DNA of 58,589 bases, taken from assembly GCA_028694215.1 (NCBI GenBank), contig JAQUTW010000009.1, forward strand, positions 1-58,589, given 5' to 3'. This DNA is from Paludibacteraceae bacterium (GTDB taxonomy: Bacteria; Bacteroidota; Bacteroidia; Bacteroidales; Paludibacteraceae). The notes beneath the pieces are model-generated. The model was not told the DNA's origin. It searched no databases and saw nothing but the letters and a program-made list of their open reading frames with translations. Below are positions 1-7,867 of this stretch, in pieces (position 1 is the first letter of the stretch; each line of letters opens with the position of its first letter). A program made the position numbers and the translations under genes.

Positions 1-96
1 GGTGTAGTTCCATTTTTCACGCAGCACCATATTTTGTGCAGAAAGATATCCAAATCCTAAAACACAAATCAGAAAAAGTGTAGTCAATCGTTTCAT
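1..96 (-). CDS. Secreted protein, N-terminus only (cut by window edge)
   Basis: Reading leftwards from an ATG at 96, the first 32 codons form a clear Sec signal peptide: MKR start, a hydrophobic stretch (LTTLFLICVLGFGYL) and a likely cleavage site after SAQ. The rest lies beyond the window, so no function can be given. The start is inferred from the signal peptide, because the upstream small gene (97-450) reads into it in the same frame without a stop. The two are probably separate genes of one transcription unit. Confidence 0.55.
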   Translation of the reverse strand, partial: MKRLTTLFLICVLGFGYLSAQNMVLREKWNYT

Positions 97-450
97 ATTC
101 TGTCGTTTTTTTAATGTTTTTAATCCCGCAAAAATAATTCCAAAAATTAGAAGAATATACCAGCCGTTGCCTACCGGAATTGGATCAGGCAGTGGGTCAA
201 ATTCACCATCATCGTCATTGCCTCCCGGGTCGGGAGTGTCACCACCACCGAAACCTTTTGAATAATCGAAAGGCTGCGAAGGAGTCAGGTCCGGAGTGGA
301 ATAAAATGTTCCGAATACATCTTCCATACGATTGTCGGTTTTGGTTAATTGTTCCTGTTGGGGAGATAAACTATTGGCATACAAGTTGTTAAAACTTACA
401 AATAAAAAAATAACGATAAAAATAAAGGAAAGATTCTTAATTTTTTTCAT
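97..450 (-). CDS. Small exported protein with C-terminal membrane anchor
   Basis: From the ATG at 450 the product begins with a signal peptide (MKKIKNLSFIFIVIFLF, cleavage probably near YANS). A polar stretch follows, then a Gly/Asp/Pro-rich linker (GGGDTPDPGG, NDDDGEFDP), a P-V-G-N-G motif, one hydrophobic segment (WYILLIFGIIFAGL) and a basic tail KTLKKRQ. Small Bacteroidota surface proteins often end in PxGxG, a hydrophobic helix and a basic tail, but the role is unknown. No stop codon occurs in this frame before the next gene's ATG at 96. One base fewer in the T7 run at 106-112 would give a TGA overlapping that ATG (ATGA), so the true 3' end may be at 93. It has its own promoter at 543-511. 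Confidence 0.6.
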
Positions 451-510
451 ATTCTTGCGGTTGGTTTATGTATTTTTTTAAACAAAAAAGGTGTTTATAT
501 ACATTTAGCT

Positions 511-543
511 TGCAAAGATACAATATTTATTTATATAAAACAA
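511..543 (-). promoter_or_regulatory. Promoter for the minus-strand gene pair ending at position 1
   Basis: On the minus strand TTG (543-541) is followed by 20 nt and TATCTTTG (520-513), matching the Bacteroidota vegetative promoter form TTTG-N19/20-TAnnTTTG. It lies about 60 nt before the ATG at 450. The rest of the 451-727 gap is very AT-rich and holds nothing else I recognise apart from the bamD promoter. Confidence 0.65.
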
Positions 544-685
544 GTTTTAACTGTTAATTTTTTTTGCAAAAAATAATGCTTTTTTTTGAGCATATAAAAT
601 TTTATGACATGGTCGCTTTCAATGGTATTTTTTGCTTTAATAGTGCTTGGTTTTGGCAATAAAAATATTTGCCACGCGTTTTTCT

Positions 686-716
686 TTTGTTGTTTTTAAA
701 AAAAAGCGTACTTTTG
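686..716 (+). promoter_or_regulatory. bamD-rpoZ promoter
   Basis: TTTG (686-689), a 19 nt spacer and TACTTTTG (709-716) match the Bacteroidota promoter consensus exactly. The -7 box is only 11 nt before the bamD ATG, so the 5' leader should be very short. Confidence 0.75.
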
Positions 717-727
717 CAATTTAAAAG

Positions 728-1543
728 ATGAAACCATTCATGATTTATATCCGACGTTGTCTGTTACTTGTTCTGTCTTTGTCTTTGGTGGCGTGCAGCA
801 ATTATCAGAAGTTGATGAAAAAAGCATCACCTGAAGATAAATATGCTGCTGCGAAGGATTTTTTGCAGGAAAAAGACTTTATGCGTGCTTCTACTTTATT
901 GGAAGATGTGTCGTCGTATTATCGTGGAACAGGTGCCGCCGAAGATGTTTTGTTTTTTATGGCAGAGGCATATATGGGTCAGAAAGATTATTATTCTGCA
1001 GCAGAATATTACAAGGCGTATATGAAAAATTACCCTCGTGGAAAATTTGTAAAAGAGAGCCGCTATATGATTGCCGTTTGCTATTATTCCGATTCTCCCG
1101 ATGCGCGTTTGGATCAGTCGTCCACCGAAAAGGCGATTGATGCTTTCTCCGATTATATCGAATTTTATCCTACCGACAGTCGGGTAAAAGATGCTTATCT
1201 GCATATTGCAGAAATGCAGGACAAATTGGCTTATAAAGGTGTTTTAAATGCTAAATTATATTTTAATTTGGGCATTTATTTAGGCAATAATTATCGCTCG
1301 GCTATATTGACTGCTCAAAATGTGCTGAAAGATTATCCCGAAACGAAATACCGCGAAGAATTATCGTTTTTAATATTAAATTCTAAATACAAAGAGGCGG
1401 CTTACAGTGCTTCCCAAAAACGCAAAGAACGTTATAGTGAAGTAATAGACGAATATTACAATTATTCGAATGAATTTCCGGACGGGAAACATATTAATGC
1501 AGCTAATCGTATATTTAAAGAGTCGAAAAATATTTTAAAATAA
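728..1543 (+). CDS. bamD: BamD, outer membrane assembly lipoprotein
   Basis: 271 residues, the usual BamD length. A signal peptide ends in a lipobox (LVAC, Cys23), so the protein is acylated and held at the inner face of the outer membrane. The rest is TPR-like helical repeats of the YfiO/BamD family; visible units include the AEAYMGQKDYYSAAEYY region and spaced YP motifs (NYPRGKF, FYPTDSR, DYPETKY). BamD works with BamA to insert beta-barrel proteins. It has a short leader from the promoter at 686-716 and is followed 11 nt later by the omega-subunit gene. Confidence 0.9.
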   Translation: MKPFMIYIRRCLLLVLSLSLVACSNYQKLMKKASPEDKYAAAKDFLQEKDFMRASTLLEDVSSYYRGTGAAEDVLFFMAEAYMGQKDYYSAAEYYKAYMKNYPRGKFVKESRYMIAVCYYSDSPDARLDQSSTEKAIDAFSDYIEFYPTDSRVKDAYLHIAEMQDKLAYKGVLNAKLYFNLGIYLGNNYRSAILTAQNVLKDYPETKYREELSFLILNSKYKEAAYSASQKRKERYSEVIDEYYNYSNEFPDGKHINAANRIFKESKNILK

Positions 1544-1554
1544 ATAATAAAATT

Positions 1555-1890
1555 ATGAATTACAACAAGACAGTTCCAACCAACACAGTTACGCGTGAAA
1601 TGAATCAGTTGTGCAGTCAGGTTGGCAATGTGTATGAAACAGTACGCATCATTGCAAAACGTGCTAATCAGATTAGCGTTGAAACGAAGCAGGAATTAGA
1701 GAAAAAGTTACAGGATTTTTCTTCTGTATCGGATAATATGGAAGAAGTTTTTGAAAATCGCGAACAGATAGAAGTTTCTCGCTATTACGAGAAAATGGCA
1801 AAGCCGACATTATGTGCCATCTACGAGTTTGAACACGATGAGGTGTATTACAAAAATCCGGCAAAAATAGACACGCAAAGCGTTAAGTAA
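1555..1890 (+). CDS. rpoZ: RNA polymerase omega subunit, Bacteroidota type
   Basis: 111 residues. It matches the short Bacteroidota protein annotated as RNA polymerase omega: an N-terminal NTVTREM segment, GNVYETV, then AKRANQISVETKQEL, which resembles the omega helix that contacts the beta-prime subunit. The conserved tail includes ENREQIEVSRYYEK and YKNPAK. Omega helps fold and assemble RNA polymerase. It lies 11 nt after bamD in the same transcript and is followed by a terminator at 1906-1944. Confidence 0.8.
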   Translation: MNYNKTVPTNTVTREMNQLCSQVGNVYETVRIIAKRANQISVETKQELEKKLQDFSSVSDNMEEVFENREQIEVSRYYEKMAKPTLCAIYEFEHDEVYYKNPAKIDTQSVK

Positions 1891-1905
1891 TAGTAGCTGT
1901 TTTTT

Positions 1906-1944
1906 AGGACAACAAACCTTAAACAAGGATTGTTGCCTTTTTTT
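1906..1944 (+). terminator. Rho-independent terminator after rpoZ
   Basis: The left arm AGGACAACAAACCTT and right arm AAGGATTGTTGCCT pair around an AAAC loop with one mismatch and one bulge, followed by a run of seven Ts. It ends the bamD-rpoZ transcript 15 nt after the rpoZ stop. Confidence 0.75.
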
Positions 1945-1970
1945 ATAATTTCTACCGAAATGTATTGATC

Positions 1971-2915
1971 ATGTATGAACAATTATCCCATTTGGATAAT
2001 ATCCAATTAAATTTTTCGGCAGCCGGACAACATGCCATAAATATAGTATTGGCATTTGTTATGTTTGGTGTCGCATTAGGTATAAAACCACGTCTGTTCA
2101 AAGATGTTTTCGTGAAACCTAAATCGGTACTTGTTGGATTGCTGTCGCAATTGGTGGCATTACCATTGGTAACTTTTTTGTTGATTGTGGCTTTACGTCA
2201 TTATCTTACACCAATGGTGGCAATGGGTATGATTTTGGTGGCTGCCTGTCCCGGTGGCAACATTTCCAATTTTATGACACAATTTGCCAAAGGAAATACA
2301 GAACTTTCTATTTCACTGACGGCAATAACCACTTCACTTGCAATAGTGTTGACCCCCGCGAATTTTGCTTTGTGGGGAGGCTTGTATGTTAATTTTGTAA
2401 ATCCTGAAGCAAGTATGGCTTTACGCGAATTGCATATTAATGTGTGGCAAATGTTTGAAACCGTATTTTTGTTGTTAGGCATTCCGCTGACATTAGGAAT
2501 GTTAACTTCGCATTATTTGCCCAAGGTAGCAGAAAAATTGCGTCGCCCGATGCAATATTTTTCCATCATATTTTTTATAATTATGGTGCTTTTGGCATTT
2601 GGCAACAATTTGGATATCTTCATTCATTATATTTGGTATGTTTTCTTTATCGTGTTGGTTCATAATTTTTTGGCGTTAACGACAGGTTTTTCCCTTGCTT
2701 CCGCATTTCAGTTGCCGCCCAAAGACAGACGCACATTGACCATAGAAACCGGCATACAAAATTCAGGATTGGGATTGGTACTGTTGTTTAACTCAAAAAT
2801 TTTCCCTCCTGATTTAGCTATTGGCGGTATGTTGTTTGTAACGGCATGGTGGGGAGTTTGGCACATCGTTTCAGGTTTGACCATAGCTTCTGTGTGGTCA
2901 AAAAAACAATTGTAA
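1971..2915 (+). CDS. SBF family transporter (bile acid:sodium symporter type)
   Basis: About 314 residues with nine or ten hydrophobic segments. Family landmarks are AACPGGNISNFMTQFAKG (first crossover region) and ETGIQNSGLGLVLLF (second crossover region with the E-x-G-x-Q-N motif); both line the sodium and substrate site in ASBT-like transporters. The ATG at 1971 is preferred to an in-frame TTG two codons earlier. Members carry bile acids, pantoate or other organic anions with Na+, and the substrate cannot be read from sequence. It starts 26 nt after the rpoZ terminator and precedes the acyltransferase by 23 nt. Confidence 0.85.
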   Translation: MYEQLSHLDNIQLNFSAAGQHAINIVLAFVMFGVALGIKPRLFKDVFVKPKSVLVGLLSQLVALPLVTFLLIVALRHYLTPMVAMGMILVAACPGGNISNFMTQFAKGNTELSISLTAITTSLAIVLTPANFALWGGLYVNFVNPEASMALRELHINVWQMFETVFLLLGIPLTLGMLTSHYLPKVAEKLRRPMQYFSIIFFIIMVLLAFGNNLDIFIHYIWYVFFIVLVHNFLALTTGFSLASAFQLPPKDRRTLTIETGIQNSGLGLVLLFNSKIFPPDLAIGGMLFVTAWWGVWHIVSGLTIASVWSKKQL

Positions 2916-2938
2916 ACTAATCGTTGTCATTTGTACTG

Positions 2939-4240
2939 ATGAAATCTTTAAATGAATTCTTTTATACGCTTATTCGTGCTTATGCGGATAATCGTTTCAA
3001 ATTGGCATATAGTCGGGTAGAAATTGTAGGCTTAGAGAATGTTCCTAAAGATGGTGCGGTAATTTTTGCCCCCAATCATACTAATGCCTTAATGGATGCC
3101 TTGGCTGTATCTCAAATCAGCGTCCCTCCGATTGTATATGTTGCACGCGCGGATATGTTTCGTAAGCCCTTGCTTGCTAAAATGCTGAATTTTATAAAAA
3201 TGATGCCGATTGCGCGTATGCGTGATGGAATAAGCAGCTTGAAACGTGATGCAGAGATTATGGAACGTGCTGTGGTCGCGTTAAAATCCGGTCTTGCGTT
3301 TTGCATTATGGCAGAAGGAACACAACGTGCAAAACACAGCTTATTACCTTTGGTAAAAGGTATTTTTCGTATTGCTTTGCAGGCTGACGAGTCGATGGGT
3401 TCAGAAAAACCGGTTTATATTGTTCCTATGGGTATTGAGTATGGCGATTATTTTCGTTTTCGTTCCACAGTGCTTTTACAAATAGGTAAGCCTCTGTGTG
3501 TTACGGATATTGTACGTGCACACTCCGATTTGGGCAAACCGGAACTTATCAATTTGCTCAGGCAAGAATTGGCGGAGGCAATGAAGCAATTGATTTTATA
3601 TATTCCTGTTGATGACAGATATGAAGCAGTCTTGGAATTGACAACTTTATTAAATCGAGAACAGTGTTGTCTTATGGGTTGTTCAGATTATTTGTTGAAG
3701 AATCGTTTGCAAGCTTCCCGTAAAATTGTGGAATGTTGCAGTACAAATACCGCAGAAGTTTCTGAAATGTTAGACAAAGCCAACTATTTTGCAGAGGAAC
3801 GTAAACGTTTGAAAATAAGTGAAGAAGTGGTGAGGAATCCTGATTTTTCCAAATTTGGATTGGCGGGAAGTATGATACTGTTGATATTGTTGTTCCCGTA
3901 TTTTGTTTTTTCGGCCGTCATAACATCTCCTGTTACGCTGATGTACAATTATTTGTGCGCTAAAATGAAAGATGTGGAATTTAATAATACCATCCGTTTT
4001 GCTGTTACTGCGATAATGGCACCATTTTGGTTGATCACAATTATCTTGGTAGTTGGATTGTGTGTCAATTGGTGGTGGTCGGTAGTGATTACAGTGTTGG
4101 CTGTGCCGGCACATAGTTTTTTACACGATTATTTGCATAGTACACGCATTCTGCTATCGAAAATCAAATTGTTGAGAAATAAGAAGTTAAGGAATCTCAT
4201 TATACAATTGAATTCATTTTATTTAACACTACAAAAATGA
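2939..4240 (+). CDS. PlsC-like lysophospholipid acyltransferase
   Basis: 433 residues from the ATG at 2939; an in-frame TTG lies 15 nt upstream. The PlsC acyltransferase domain occupies about residues 25-235. The catalytic box is PNHTNALMDAL, spacing His47 and Asp53 by five residues rather than the usual four of HX4D. The glycerophosphate-binding box appears as AEGTQR near residue 125. Two or three hydrophobic helices follow around residues 305-400, so it is an inner-membrane enzyme. It probably acylates glycerol-3-phosphate or lysophosphatidate in phospholipid synthesis; the exact acceptor is unknown. Its stop overlaps the next gene's ATG by 4 nt. Confidence 0.8.
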   Translation: MKSLNEFFYTLIRAYADNRFKLAYSRVEIVGLENVPKDGAVIFAPNHTNALMDALAVSQISVPPIVYVARADMFRKPLLAKMLNFIKMMPIARMRDGISSLKRDAEIMERAVVALKSGLAFCIMAEGTQRAKHSLLPLVKGIFRIALQADESMGSEKPVYIVPMGIEYGDYFRFRSTVLLQIGKPLCVTDIVRAHSDLGKPELINLLRQELAEAMKQLILYIPVDDRYEAVLELTTLLNREQCCLMGCSDYLLKNRLQASRKIVECCSTNTAEVSEMLDKANYFAEERKRLKISEEVVRNPDFSKFGLAGSMILLILLFPYFVFSAVITSPVTLMYNYLCAKMKDVEFNNTIRFAVTAIMAPFWLITIILVVGLCVNWWWSVVITVLAVPAHSFLHDYLHSTRILLSKIKLLRNKKLRNLIIQLNSFYLTLQK

Positions 4241-5772
4241 TGATAAATAAATTATTAATACTGATTGGGGGATTAGTTGTTCCGCTTTTTTTGATGGCTC
4301 AAAATCAACCGGCGGTAGTTTACGAAACCATGCAAGAACGTATGGATAGTATATGGTACGAAAATCATAAAGTGGATACAACTAAAATTAAAGATGCCGG
4401 TTTTCATGAGATTGTAACAGAGAAAAAAGATACAGCAACAGTGAAAAAGAAAGCTAAAAAAGGGCTTTTTGCAAAAAAGGATACAACGGTTATAAAAAAA
4501 GGAATTTCATTTGGTCCGCTCCCTGTGGTGGCTTATGATCAAGACAAAGGATTTCAATATGGTGCGTTGCTTAATTTGTATGACTATGGAGATGGTTCGC
4601 ACTATCCGCATCCGCGTCAACAGTGGTATATAGAGGCTTCGGCCTACACTAAAGGTACGCAGCAGTATTATTTGACTTACGATACCAAACATTTGATTCC
4701 CAATACCCGTATGTCGCTGGCTGCCACCTGTATGTACGATAAAGCGATGGATTTTTACGGTTATAATGGTTATCAGTCTTTTTTTGATGTTGATAATGTT
4801 ACTTATTGGAAAAAGCAGAAGGATAAAACAGGCATTCAACCACAGTATATGACGGCTTTTTATCGCGTAGAACGTCTATTGGCCTCATTTAAGGCCGATT
4901 TTGTCGGTAATATTTGGGATAATAAATTGTTTTGGCAAGGCAGTTATTATTTTAGTTATACGGGCATTCGGTCTATTAATCAAACGAGCATCAATAAAGG
5001 AAAAGACAGCGTAGAAATGTTTTATGGTCAGACACTTTTTGAGAAATATCAGGATTGGGGTATTATTCCTAAAGATGAGGGAGAAGGAGGTTTTACCAGT
5101 GCTTTGCGTGCAGGTTTGATGTGGGATACCCGCGATTTTGAGGCTGATCCTTCACGCGGTATCTGGGCAGAAGCAAATATTACTGTGGCTCCAAAATTTT
5201 TAGGAACATCGCATCCTTACTATCGTTATATGGCTGTTTTTAGGCATTATGTCCCTATCGTGAAAAATCATTTGACATTTGCATATCGTCTTAATTATCA
5301 GGGAGCCATTGGTAATTATCTGCCTTATTATGTTATGCCTACTTTCAGTACTATTGGACGTGAGTATGACCGTGATGGAGTGGGTGGTTATCGTACTGTG
5401 CGTGGTATTAATCGCGACCGTGTGCTTGGGTTGGACGCTTTCTTTTTTAATACGGAACTTCGTTGGAAGTTTGTCAAATTTATTCTTTGGAATCAAAATA
5501 TAACATTAGGATTGAATGCTTTCTTTGATGGTGCTATAGTAACGCGTGGTTATGATTTGAGTTACCGTGGCGATATAACAGACGAAAAAAAGATTCAGGA
5601 ATATAATTATTACATTGATACTTCAAAAATAGATGGCTTGCATATGGCGGCAGGTGGCGGTTTACGCATTATCATCAATCGCAATTTTATTATTGCAGTC
5701 GATTATGCCTATCCGTTTAATAAACAAGATGGAACAGGCAGCCTTTATATCAATACGGGATATTTGTTTTAG
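4237..5772 (+). CDS. Omp85-type outer membrane beta-barrel without POTRA domains
   Basis: 511 residues. A signal peptide (about 1-21) is followed by a polar, Lys-rich linker to about residue 85 (KKAKKGLFAKKDTT), with no room for POTRA domains. The remaining ~420 residues have alternating beta-strand patterns and the bacterial surface antigen (D15/Omp85) signature region, including GGYRTVRGINRDRVLG, which resembles the conserved VRGF/Y motif of the L6 loop. The protein ends in an aromatic (GYLF), as barrels do. It is related to the BamA/TamA/TamL superfamily; the job is unknown. Overlap with the acyltransferase (ATGA) suggests coupled translation and perhaps a lipid-linked role. Confidence 0.8.
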   Translation: MMINKLLILIGGLVVPLFLMAQNQPAVVYETMQERMDSIWYENHKVDTTKIKDAGFHEIVTEKKDTATVKKKAKKGLFAKKDTTVIKKGISFGPLPVVAYDQDKGFQYGALLNLYDYGDGSHYPHPRQQWYIEASAYTKGTQQYYLTYDTKHLIPNTRMSLAATCMYDKAMDFYGYNGYQSFFDVDNVTYWKKQKDKTGIQPQYMTAFYRVERLLASFKADFVGNIWDNKLFWQGSYYFSYTGIRSINQTSINKGKDSVEMFYGQTLFEKYQDWGIIPKDEGEGGFTSALRAGLMWDTRDFEADPSRGIWAEANITVAPKFLGTSHPYYRYMAVFRHYVPIVKNHLTFAYRLNYQGAIGNYLPYYVMPTFSTIGREYDRDGVGGYRTVRGINRDRVLGLDAFFFNTELRWKFVKFILWNQNITLGLNAFFDGAIVTRGYDLSYRGDITDEKKIQEYNYYIDTSKIDGLHMAAGGGLRIIINRNFIIAVDYAYPFNKQDGTGSLYINTGYLF

Positions 5773-5810
5773 ACAACAATATGTTATAAGGCAAGTTGAT
5801 AACCTTGAAA

Positions 5811-7049
5811 TTATAAAGCTAACCACAATTCAGGATTTTCGATAGTGGTGTTTTTGTAAATCATCAAATACAGTTCTGTCTTGTTGTCATTTTCACTATC
5901 GGTAAATATTTTCCCTATTTTTTGTTTGGTGCTGACTTTTTCGCCTTCTTTTACGTATATTTCCGTTAAATTGGCGTACACAGTGCGGTAAATTCCGTGT
6001 TTTACAATGATGGCACTGTTATTACCCGGTATCATAAAACGTTGTGTTACAACACCTTCAAAAATTGCTCGTGCATCAGAATTCGATGTTGTTTGTATGT
6101 AAATCCCTTTGTTATTGGTTGTAACATGTTCCAATATCGGATGTGGTTGAATGCCAAAATTACCGCTTATACAACCTTTTTCTACGGGTAATGGAAGTTT
6201 TCCTTTGTTTTTTTCAAAATTTCCGGCAATCAATTGTTCTTCCTTACTCATTATGTATTGCGGCTGCTTATTTTCTTGCTCTTTTTTCGTATCTTTAGAT
6301 GCCTTTTGACGGGCGCGTTCTTCTTCTCGCTTTATTTCTTCAGCAATGAGTTTCTGAATTTTGGCGTTTATTTCGTTGGCTTTCTTTTGCTGTACTTTTT
6401 GTTCTTTTTTTAATTTTTGTTCTTTTTGTTTCAAATCGGAATACATTTTATTTTCTTTCGCCTGGTCGGTTTGCAGTTTTTGTGCTTCTTTGGTTTTGTT
6501 GTCCATAACTTGTTCTTTGGCAGAAAGGTTGGTTACAAGTTCTTGCTCTTTTGTGGATAATTGAGTTGTCAGTAGTTGAATTTGTTCTACTTGTTTTTTT
6601 CTGTAGTCGCCAAATTCTTGCAGATAACGGAATCTTCGGAATGCTTCGGAAAAATTGGAAGCAGAGAAGATAAATAGAATAGGTGAAAAATGTTTACGTC
6701 GAATATCAGTGGCGCGAATGAGTTCGGCGTACTCTTGTTTGACTGTATTGAGTTGGCTTTCCAATTCGTTCTTTTCGTTTCTGACGCCATTAATATTTTT
6801 TTCTATGGTGTCAATTTCTATCGAAAGATTGTTGATGTAAGTTTGACGTTCGCGAATACTACGTTTAAGGATAGTAATTTTATTAACACTGCCTTGCTTA
6901 GACTTTTTTGTTTCTTCCAATAATTTATTGGTTAGGGCAAGTTGTTCCAAAGCCTGCTTTTTTCTGCGTTCCAATTCTTTCATAGATTGAGAGAAACAAG
7001 CAGTAAAACAACACAAGAGAACAAGGCAAAAACATAAAAAACGTCGCAT
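5811..7049 (-). CDS. envC: EnvC-like murein hydrolase activator
   Basis: 412 residues: signal peptide (about 1-21), long coiled coils rich in Lys, Glu and Gln (about 22-270), then a C-terminal LytM/peptidase M23 domain (about 290-412). The LytM active site is degenerate. The usual metal-binding Asp is absent in the HPILEHVTTNNKG region, the normal YAHL motif reads YANL, and the HLHFE motif reads LYLMIYK. As in EnvC of E. coli, it should activate amidases that split septal peptidoglycan rather than cut it. It is the last gene of the dut-TPR-DUF4292-envC operon and converges with the Omp85 gene. Confidence 0.85.
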   Translation of the reverse strand: MRRFLCFCLVLLCCFTACFSQSMKELERRKKQALEQLALTNKLLEETKKSKQGSVNKITILKRSIRERQTYINNLSIEIDTIEKNINGVRNEKNELESQLNTVKQEYAELIRATDIRRKHFSPILFIFSASNFSEAFRRFRYLQEFGDYRKKQVEQIQLLTTQLSTKEQELVTNLSAKEQVMDNKTKEAQKLQTDQAKENKMYSDLKQKEQKLKKEQKVQQKKANEINAKIQKLIAEEIKREEERARQKASKDTKKEQENKQPQYIMSKEEQLIAGNFEKNKGKLPLPVEKGCISGNFGIQPHPILEHVTTNNKGIYIQTTSNSDARAIFEGVVTQRFMIPGNNSAIIVKHGIYRTVYANLTEIYVKEGEKVSTKQKIGKIFTDSENDNKTELYLMIYKNTTIENPELWLAL

Positions 7050-7063
7050 CGTGAAAGTTATTT

Positions 7064-7867
7064 TTAAGGTAATAAATCGGAAAATGTTACTTTTTGGTAT
7101 CTGTTGGGTGAAAATTCCGGAAAATCTAAAGGTTGATTGAATGTTATTTTATTGATTTTTAAGTCAATAGATAAAACATCTTCTTGCCATGTCAGGTATG
7201 CTTCTGCGTGTTGTGGAAAACACCAATTGGCTTGTTTGGCATGCTCCGTGTATTTGGTGGTAAAACGTGCATTTCCATACGAAATATCGGCTTCTGTAAT
7301 TTGATGATTCCCTGTTATTTTAAATTGTTGAGATATGTCCTGTAAGTTGTAGCCCATTATGAGTGTGTCGTGATTGTTCTGTTGAACAGAAAACAGTTGC
7401 GGTCGGATAGTTGTGTTATCAAGGCAAAACAACTGATTGGAACAGATAGCCTGTAATGTAAAAAAATCCATGGTAATTCCGAATTTATATTTGAGAAAAT
7501 CGTAGTTGTTCTCGGTATATTTTCGGTTCATTTTATCAATCAGGATAAATTTGTCAGGATAAAATTTGGCGCGGTAAGCTTCTATTCCTAAAAAAGGCTG
7601 TATAGATAATGATAATAGGCTGTCTTTTTGTATTTTAAGGCTCCCCTTACAACTAAAATTATGGTTTTTCCATGTCAAGTTTATATCCATTTTAGAAATG
7701 TTCATTGACGAGAACTGTGGCTGATTTTGTATAATCGTCATTACCATTTCTTCTGCTGTTTTTTGTGGAATAGTGTTATGATGGGATATTTGTTTGCTTT
7801 TACAACCAAAACACATGAAACAGATGATGATGAAATAAATGCTATGTTTTATTTTTATGTTTTTCAT
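7064..7867 (-). CDS. DUF4292 lipoprotein
   Basis: 267 residues. A hydrophobic signal ends in CFGC, a probable lipobox with Cys22. The body is predicted beta-rich and matches the Bacteroidota DUF4292 family, which I recall as having a LolA/LolB-like open-barrel character. Visible features include LKIQKDSLLSLSIQPFLGIEAYR near the middle and DFPEFSPNRYQKVTFSDLLP-like ending. It is probably an outer-membrane or periplasmic lipoprotein, perhaps handling lipid. It overlaps the upstream TPR gene by 4 nt (ATGA) and precedes envC by 14 nt. Confidence 0.75.
   Translation of the reverse strand: MKNIKIKHSIYFIIICFMCFGCKSKQISHHNTIPQKTAEEMVMTIIQNQPQFSSMNISKMDINLTWKNHNFSCKGSLKIQKDSLLSLSIQPFLGIEAYRAKFYPDKFILIDKMNRKYTENNYDFLKYKFGITMDFFTLQAICSNQLFCLDNTTIRPQLFSVQQNNHDTLIMGYNLQDISQQFKITGNHQITEADISYGNARFTTKYTEHAKQANWCFPQHAEAYLTWQEDVLSIDLKINKITFNQPLDFPEFSPNRYQKVTFSDLLP

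Noticed and set aside
1965-1970. TTG start two codons before the SBF transporter ATG
   Set aside because: The ATG at 1971 is a far better start and the added residues serve no purpose.
5773-5810. Terminator between the convergent Omp85 and envC genes
   Set aside because: GTTAT/ATAAC can pair over 5 bp only and no T run follows on either strand.
5785-5815. GTTATAAGGCA shared with 28882-28892, seen as a possible dispersed repeat
   Set aside because: The match is about 11 bases in AT-rich DNA and does not extend; chance is a good explanation.
5811-7049. envC as an active M23 endopeptidase
   Set aside because: Key metal ligands are missing (YANL for YAHL, no HxH motif), as in known non-catalytic EnvC activators.
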